A stretch of 64,000 nucleotides of DNA from Stenopsyche tienmushanensis (lineage: Eukaryota > Arthropoda > Insecta > Trichoptera > Stenopsychidae). This document shows, in pieces, positions 58,477 through 64,000 of this stretch; positions within the stretch are counted from its first letter, which is position 1, and every line of letters starts with the position of its first letter. The position numbers and the translations under genes were made by a program. The stretch spans positions 124,001-188,000 of the forward strand of contig WACJ01000290.1 in the NCBI GenBank assembly GCA_008973525.1, read 5' to 3'. The notes beneath the pieces are model-generated. The model was not told the DNA's origin, ran no database searches, and saw only the letters and a program-made list of their open reading frames with translations.

Positions 58477-61400
58477 ATGGGTTCTTCGCGGTGTTGCGTT
58501 GTGTTTTTAGTGACACTGGTGACATATTGTACAAGTGCACCGGATCGATTGTACAATTTGGGTTTGGAATTGAACCCGGAACAGATCATATTTCCCGAAC
58601 AAGGTTTACTCCAAGATTCTAGACACTGTATGACAGAATTTCGTTCTTATTACATCGTTTTGTCAACATCAACGATCACCGATTGTGATGAGCGGATCGA
58701 ATTGTGTAAACGTTAATCGACATAGAATCATTGCGAAACAAAAACCCAAAAAATGTGGTGTAACTCGAAAATTACCTGATATCATCATCATTACTGGTGA
58801 AATGGCTCGGTCGATTCTAAGAATAACAACAATCATGATATAATGACAAATAATTCATATTAAAAAAATATTTGATCGAATTTAACCCTTTGACTGCTAT
58901 GGTGTTTGATCGCGCTAATCTTATAAACAAGATGCACTACAAGGTTAAACACTGATATCCTGACGCATAGAAACCATTTTGAAGTCATCAATGAGCCAAT
59001 AGCGATAATTGTTTGTAGTCCTCGTTGGTTTCACAATCGACGATATATCATATTTTAGCATTCTAAGGGTTATAAAACAAATTTTACAGGGATGAGGTAG
59101 TCTTTTTAACGCAGATTTGTAAAAGGGTGCTATAAAAATAAGCTCAATGGAAGCGTACAAAATTTAAAACATTAAAAAACACCCCATGAATGTATTTAAT
59201 ACAATTCTAATCAAGTCTGTAAATCTGCAAATGATCGGATCCGTATACAACGCTCTCTCTCATGCATCAAAATAACCACTTTTTTCAATCTCAGTATATT
59301 TATCTATTAGTATCCAGTCATAAATACAAATGTGGTTTAAAAAATGCAACTTTTTGTCCACGTTTCCATCATTAACGCCCGTCATCCAATCGACAATAAC
59401 AACCGTCCACGACGGACACATTAACTTTAACACGTTCATTTAAATATGCATACGAAACTGGAGTAATGAGAGCTCGTGCGAATTAAAAAAAAACCGGTTA
59501 TCGTCGAGCGGATGAAAACCGGTATCTATGGCGACCGCTTCCGACCCGAGAGTCCATCTTCAGAATGCAACTAATGTTTATTTTTTGATGTTGTTCTTTT
59601 CAGTGGTTGCCAATTTAACAGACGCGTTCCCCTCATTGGTACTAATCGTACCTATTTATCTGGGTAAGTGAAATGACAGCTACGGCTACGATTCCCTAAT
59701 ATGGTGAAAGCAGAGAAATAAACTTATAACGAGACATAATCTTTCACTTGTCCAAATAACTGGGTTTTAGAGGGCTAACCGACAATACTAACGACAATCA
59801 TGCATAATTATAAAATGAATATAATAAATTCCTCATTGTTCGTGTGGATTCACCACACGTTTTCCAGTCCGCGGAGGACAACCAGCTCATCATTTATCCA
59901 TTACTGTCCTCGTTATAAAAAACGTTAAACATTACAAAATACATGCACACGAACAATGAAAATTTATTGCATTAAATCTATTCGATTCGATATCATTAAA
60001 CGACTATGATAATCCAAACGCTTTTAAAGTAACGTCCATAAATACAACATGCTATGATACGACGCTGCTTTCAATATGAAAAACGTCAAAACGGAAATAA
60101 GAGTGTGTTGAATAAGATATTTACATTAAAACACGACGACAAGGTAATATTGACGATTGATCCTTGGCATAAAATTTGTCGCATCCAATTTAAAAACGTC
60201 GCTCGACTTATCTACGCTGCGATATAGAAAATTACATATTATCTACAAAATTATGCATTAAGACTTTTTAAATATTATTTAATAGCGTAGATTTATCAAG
60301 CATTGCATAATATATAATTCACTCTTGAATTTATAAATACTCACCGATAAAAATAATTTTAAATTCATTGCAATATCATTGCCATTGGTTTGCCAAATCA
60401 AAAGTAATAGTGTTAATAGAGGAAATATGTTTCAAAATGTTGAAAACATTTAGAATATATACACACACGTATGAAAATGCTTACTTAAATCTTATCTTTT
60501 TAAAGCTTTTCCGGTATATCGATATACGTTAAATTATTATGCATAACTAAACAATGGCTCTGCTGAATACATGCAGTTCATCACTATAAAAAATTATTCC
60601 GTAGTTACATAATCTAGACAAAGTCAATTTAGTAAAATAAGCTAATAATACGTCACGGTACATATTTATACCGAGAGAATATGCGTCTAATATTTATGTT
60701 AAATGTTATTATAAATTATATACATGAGCTACATTTCAGAATACAAGATTTTAAACTAACCGTAAGATATTTCTTTTAAGTAAAACCGGAGAATGTCAAT
60801 AAAGATGTACAATCAGTACCCAATGAAAACGAAAAAGAAAGTAGCGACTGAAGTATATAACGGAGAAAAAGTGACATACAGAGGTGCCCAAGTATGGAAC
60901 GTGCCGACTGATGAAGATTACAAATTGAGAATCGTCAGTCGTCTCCATGGAAAGAACGGTAAGTGATAAACGTTCAAAATAAATATAAACGTGATACAGT
61001 TGATATATCCCGATTCTAAGTTTAAAACATAAATTTGTGCACAAATGGTTTTCATTTAATAACAAGCTGTTGTATGTCAAAACATCTTTGTAATTAATCT
61101 TTAATTGAACATTCATTTGAGAACCAATTAACGAATCAACGACATTCCAAATCAATCAATTGCATAGTTAATTATAAATTTCAATTTACAGAAATATTTT
61201 CATGGGGAGGCGATCATAGTGCCGTGGATATTATGGTGAAACCGAGCAACTTAGAAAGAATTGCGGATATATTCGACAAAAACAATGTTTCCTATAAAAT
61301 AGTCATCAACGATCTGCAGAAGAATATAGACGAAGAAAATCCACGGATTTATGACGAGACGTCGGACAGAAAAGGTAATAAACAGCGCATTATTTTAAAA

Positions 61401-63211
61401 TCTCAGATGAAATTTAAGCACATAAATAATGATTTATAAACAGACACAGGACTAAACAGTCGTAGTGCAGATTATACAGATACATATTAATTTACATTAA
61501 CAAAATATCATTGAAGTTATTCATCTAATTATCGACAAATACAGCATTCAATTACATAATACCAAAGTCAAAAGAGCAGAGGTACACTCGTTAAGAAACT
61601 AGTATAATACGCGAGGATTGAATATTTTGCTTTGCAGCAAGGGCTTACCGTTTTTGGAACACTTACAGAATCAAAGGTCACATCGCTATGCCCGTTATGA
61701 AACCGGCTAACCGTAGAATGGCAGTACTCGGTGCCTACTTGGGGTACAATTCTTTAGATGAACATATGGAGTACTGGCCTGCCGCAAACTGGGGTTTGTC
61801 TCACAGACAAATGCATGATAATAATGCACTGTTTTGTAAACGTAACATCAAAATATCCTATATTAACCCTTTGCACTGAAGACTTCCTTGAACTTTTTCC
61901 AATAAAAAACAATTATTTCGTTATTTACAGTATAATTCCACATTCTAAAGCATAATTCTATGATTTATAATTAATTATAGCATGGAATTTTTTGAAATAG
62001 GCTCCCGGATAGAGCAAATATTTCATCTCACATGTTTATACAATAGTAGCACGTTTTTTTCCTTTTCCACCTTTGATTATCCCGTTGAAACAAATACCAC
62101 AATCCTTGTTTTACAACTGGGTGTAAATAAATAAAATGTGGTTTACCGTCCCAAACGCTGTTACCCGTCTCTAGTATTGCGTTGTCTATAATCTTTATGT
62201 TTCATTGGAAAATATCCTTTTTTTTATCGTCCATTCTTTGTACAATATACATGAATTAATAATGGAGATTTCTAATCACCTTACTTTAGGGTCATTCCAA
62301 TAAAGCAGTAAGATGATGCATATTGATCGGCTACGTCAATTCCGCCCACGTATTTTTGTTATAACTATATTATTACAATCTTGGTGTTTGCCACTTCTTC
62401 CCATATATTCTAATGGATCTACGATTATGTATACTTCCTTTTTTGCCCTTATATTCCTTCCTTCCCTATTGGTCATAATTGTATCGATATTATAGTCATT
62501 TATTATCATATAATTCCTCAGCCTGGTATCAAATTTGTGTAAAAATTATCAGTAAAAATGTGATATCCAGCACTGTCAGTTATGAACATTTATAAATTAT
62601 TATATAGATAGTCTCCTGAGGAAAACTGCTTAGTCTTTATAAGCCTTTCACAATCCCTATCGAGACTGTCCGTTGATATGTTCATTCAGGAGACCCGCTT
62701 GGTAAGTGTTCTAAATGAAACTTGGAAGTTATGCTTCAATATCAAGTGAATGAGGAGGTGAATGCATGATACAGACGAGATGGATGTAACTCCTTCTTGT
62801 GAATGGATATTGAAGAGGCCCATAGTTCTGCAGTGGACTGTTTGTGGCTGCACTATGATGATGATGATGATTTAGATAGTGTTACCGAAAGCAAGATGCG
62901 TTTTCTACTGTTTTTGCTTTGCTGCCCAAACCTCGGAATATATTATTAATTTATTCATATATTTATCAGGTATATGTCAGTACTGGCGTATACCTAATAA
63001 ATGGACCTAAAAATCATGGGGAGTGCATTTGTGGATAATTGTGCAAGTTACGATGTCTTTCATTTGTATTAATACAAGATTTATAAATCACTTTCATTAT
63101 AAAATTCACCATAGAGGAATTTGTCGAGCGTTAGTTGACGTTAGAGCTGATAGAACACAACAAGAGTGCAAAGGGTTAAATGACCAAGCTAACAGATGTG
63201 CATTAATATAA
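58477..63211 (+). CDS. Small secreted or membrane protein of unknown family; exons interleave with the carboxypeptidase
   Basis: Proposed exons: 58477-58705 (or -58711), 59604-59663, 61638-61841, 63117-63211; all introns are phase 1 and the frame closes at TAA, giving 195-197 aa. Exon 1 encodes a signal peptide (MGSSRCCVVFLVTLVTYC) and NLGLELNPEQIIFPEQGL. Exon 2 is hydrophobic (ANLTDAFPSLVLIVPIYL), preceded by a strong pyrimidine tract and followed by GTAAGT. Exon 3 reads RAYRFWNTYRIKGHIAMPVM then LGYNSLDEHMEYWPAANWG. Exon 4 is Cys-rich (ICRALVDVRADRTQQECKG, then RCALI). I do not recognise the family. Exon 1 reliability is good; linkage of exons 3 and 4 to exons 1 and 2 rests only on phase and splice signals, and two carboxypeptidase exons lie in the proposed intron 2. 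Confidence 0.4.
58720..59600. other. Proposed intron, no other feature
   Basis: AT-rich with a TTAACCCTTTGACTGC word near 58882. The minus-strand open frame 58945-59160 has no signature. Confidence 0.35.
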
Positions 63212-64000
63212 CGATTTTTGTATGATATCATGAAGAATTCCACTGTTCACTAATACGAGATATAATAATGTACAAAATTTGAATCCTCGAGAGCATGATA
63301 TTTTTTAAAAGTTTGCATGCAATTTATTAGTAACTATAGTAATGTAATGACTGCAGATGATCATATTTTTATCTATTAATCCATTTGAATTTGATATTAA
63401 AATAAATTTTATAACAAGTACAATTAATAATCCAACATATTTATAACAAGATACAAATGTTACATGTATCGGTGAATACATATATTATTTAAAAATGGGT
63501 TAATATGGTAAATTACTTAATTGTATAAATTTCTCTATTTATATTGGTGATAGTGTGTCATGCAATAAGTGGAAAAGATGTAAATTGGATAATGATACTT
63601 CAAATGTATATTGCAAGGCGATGATATGTTCAGTTAGTGTTTATTAAACTCCTTATTGTCCAATAAGCTATGCAATAATACATGTTTTCATAACAATTTG
63701 TAGGTCATCGAATGACGTGGCAACAATATCATAGATTGGACGATATTCATGGCTATTTGGAATTCTTGGCAACTACTTATCCAGAAATTTGTAGCGTTAA
63801 TACGATTGGAAAGTCTCTTGAAGGACGCGATTTGAAGGTATGATAGAACGATATGAAGAATTTATTTAGGTCGCCTAGTATCAGGGACAAAACTATTTTG
63901 AACGTCGGACGTTGCGTTTAGAGAATATGAAAGATAATTTATCTGCATATTTTGCTTTCATATAATTTTCCATTTCAGGATGCATTCTATTGTTATTTTA
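60793..64000 (+). CDS. Zinc carboxypeptidase, M14A family (propeptide and start of catalytic domain), partial
   Basis: Exons 60793-60958, 61192-61374 and 63704-63837, phases 1, 1 and 0, read continuously. The first two encode an M14 activation propeptide (VTYRGAQVWNVPTDEDYKLR, then FSWGGDHSAVDIMVKPSN and FDKNNVSYKIVINDLQKNI). The third begins the catalytic domain: MTWQQYHRLDDIHGYLEFL then YPEICSVNTIGKSLEGRDLK, as in carboxypeptidases A/B. The zinc-binding HxxE and catalytic Glu lie beyond the window, so activity and A/B specificity cannot be judged. The ATG at 60793 has an in-frame stop just upstream but no signal peptide follows it, so a signal-peptide exon is probably still missing; an acceptor at 60804 or 60816 (phase 0) would fit. 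The 2.3-kb intron after exon 61192-61374 contains two unrelated candidate exons. Confidence 0.92.
62620..62880 (+). mobile_element. LINE 3' tail with ATG/GAT microsatellite
   Basis: HDTDEMDVTPSCEWI and VLQWTVCGCTMMM-type translation ending in ATGATGATGATGATG resembles the 3' end of a LINE whose tail is a trinucleotide run; a similar CTCCACTATGATGATGATG tail lies at 26496-26519. Only the extreme 3' end remains. Confidence 0.45.

Noticed and set aside
1..64000. tRNA, rRNA or snRNA genes
   Set aside because: I looked for B-box-like GGTTCGAATCC words and cloverleaf arms by eye and saw none that were convincing; a covariance-model search would be decisive.

Overview
The window is animal nuclear DNA, almost certainly from an insect. 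It is AT-rich, has spliced genes with GT-AG introns, TATA/initiator promoters, and is crowded with decayed mariner, hAT, pogo/Tigger-like, jockey-like and other LINE copies. The order cannot be fixed from the sequence alone.

Layout. 1-9 kb: no confident gene; MITEs, a TIR-bounded internally deleted mariner, a hAT copy with its target duplication, and dispersed repeats. 9.2-12.4 kb (+): ten exons of a MOXD1/DBH-like copper monooxygenase homologue with one copper-ligand histidine replaced by Arg and a C-terminal GPI-like tail. 16.25-24.3 kb (-): a complete ten-exon ING3 gene (ING domain and PHD finger, 465 aa). Its first exon lies in a GC-rich island whose other side leads into CDC26 (+, 24.9-25.1 kb), so the two form a head-to-head pair: a TIP60/NuA4 chromatin subunit and an anaphase-promoting-complex subunit. 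25.8-29.5 kb: transposon debris. 29.95-31.77 kb (+): a complete six-exon secreted chymotrypsin-like serine protease. 32.4-34.6 kb: mariner debris. 35.2-38.9 kb (+): a TATA-driven secreted protein of about 1,160 aa made mostly of hexads of the type E-R-R-(I/V/L)-(D/N)-(S/A); I do not recognise its family and it is the most unusual coding object here. 41.7-45.9 kb (-): 3' exons of a coiled-coil protein, probably CEP162, whose last intron is almost entirely a mariner element with older LINE and Tigger pieces inside it. 46-57.7 kb: transposon graveyard, including a ten-copy 55/56-bp minisatellite and an R1/jockey-like LINE split by a hAT copy with a perfect 8-bp target duplication. 58.4-64 kb (+): a small secreted/membrane protein gene whose exons interleave with the exons of an M14 carboxypeptidase that runs off the window end.

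Functional picture: housekeeping genes (ING3, CDC26, CEP162) sit beside secretory-pathway genes (monooxygenase homologue, serine protease, carboxypeptidase, Arg-rich repeat protein). There is no operon-like organisation. Exon models were built by hand from splice signals and reading-frame continuity; phases close exactly for ING3, the protease, the monooxygenase and the carboxypeptidase exons. Start codons were checked as ATG in the sequence where a start is claimed.
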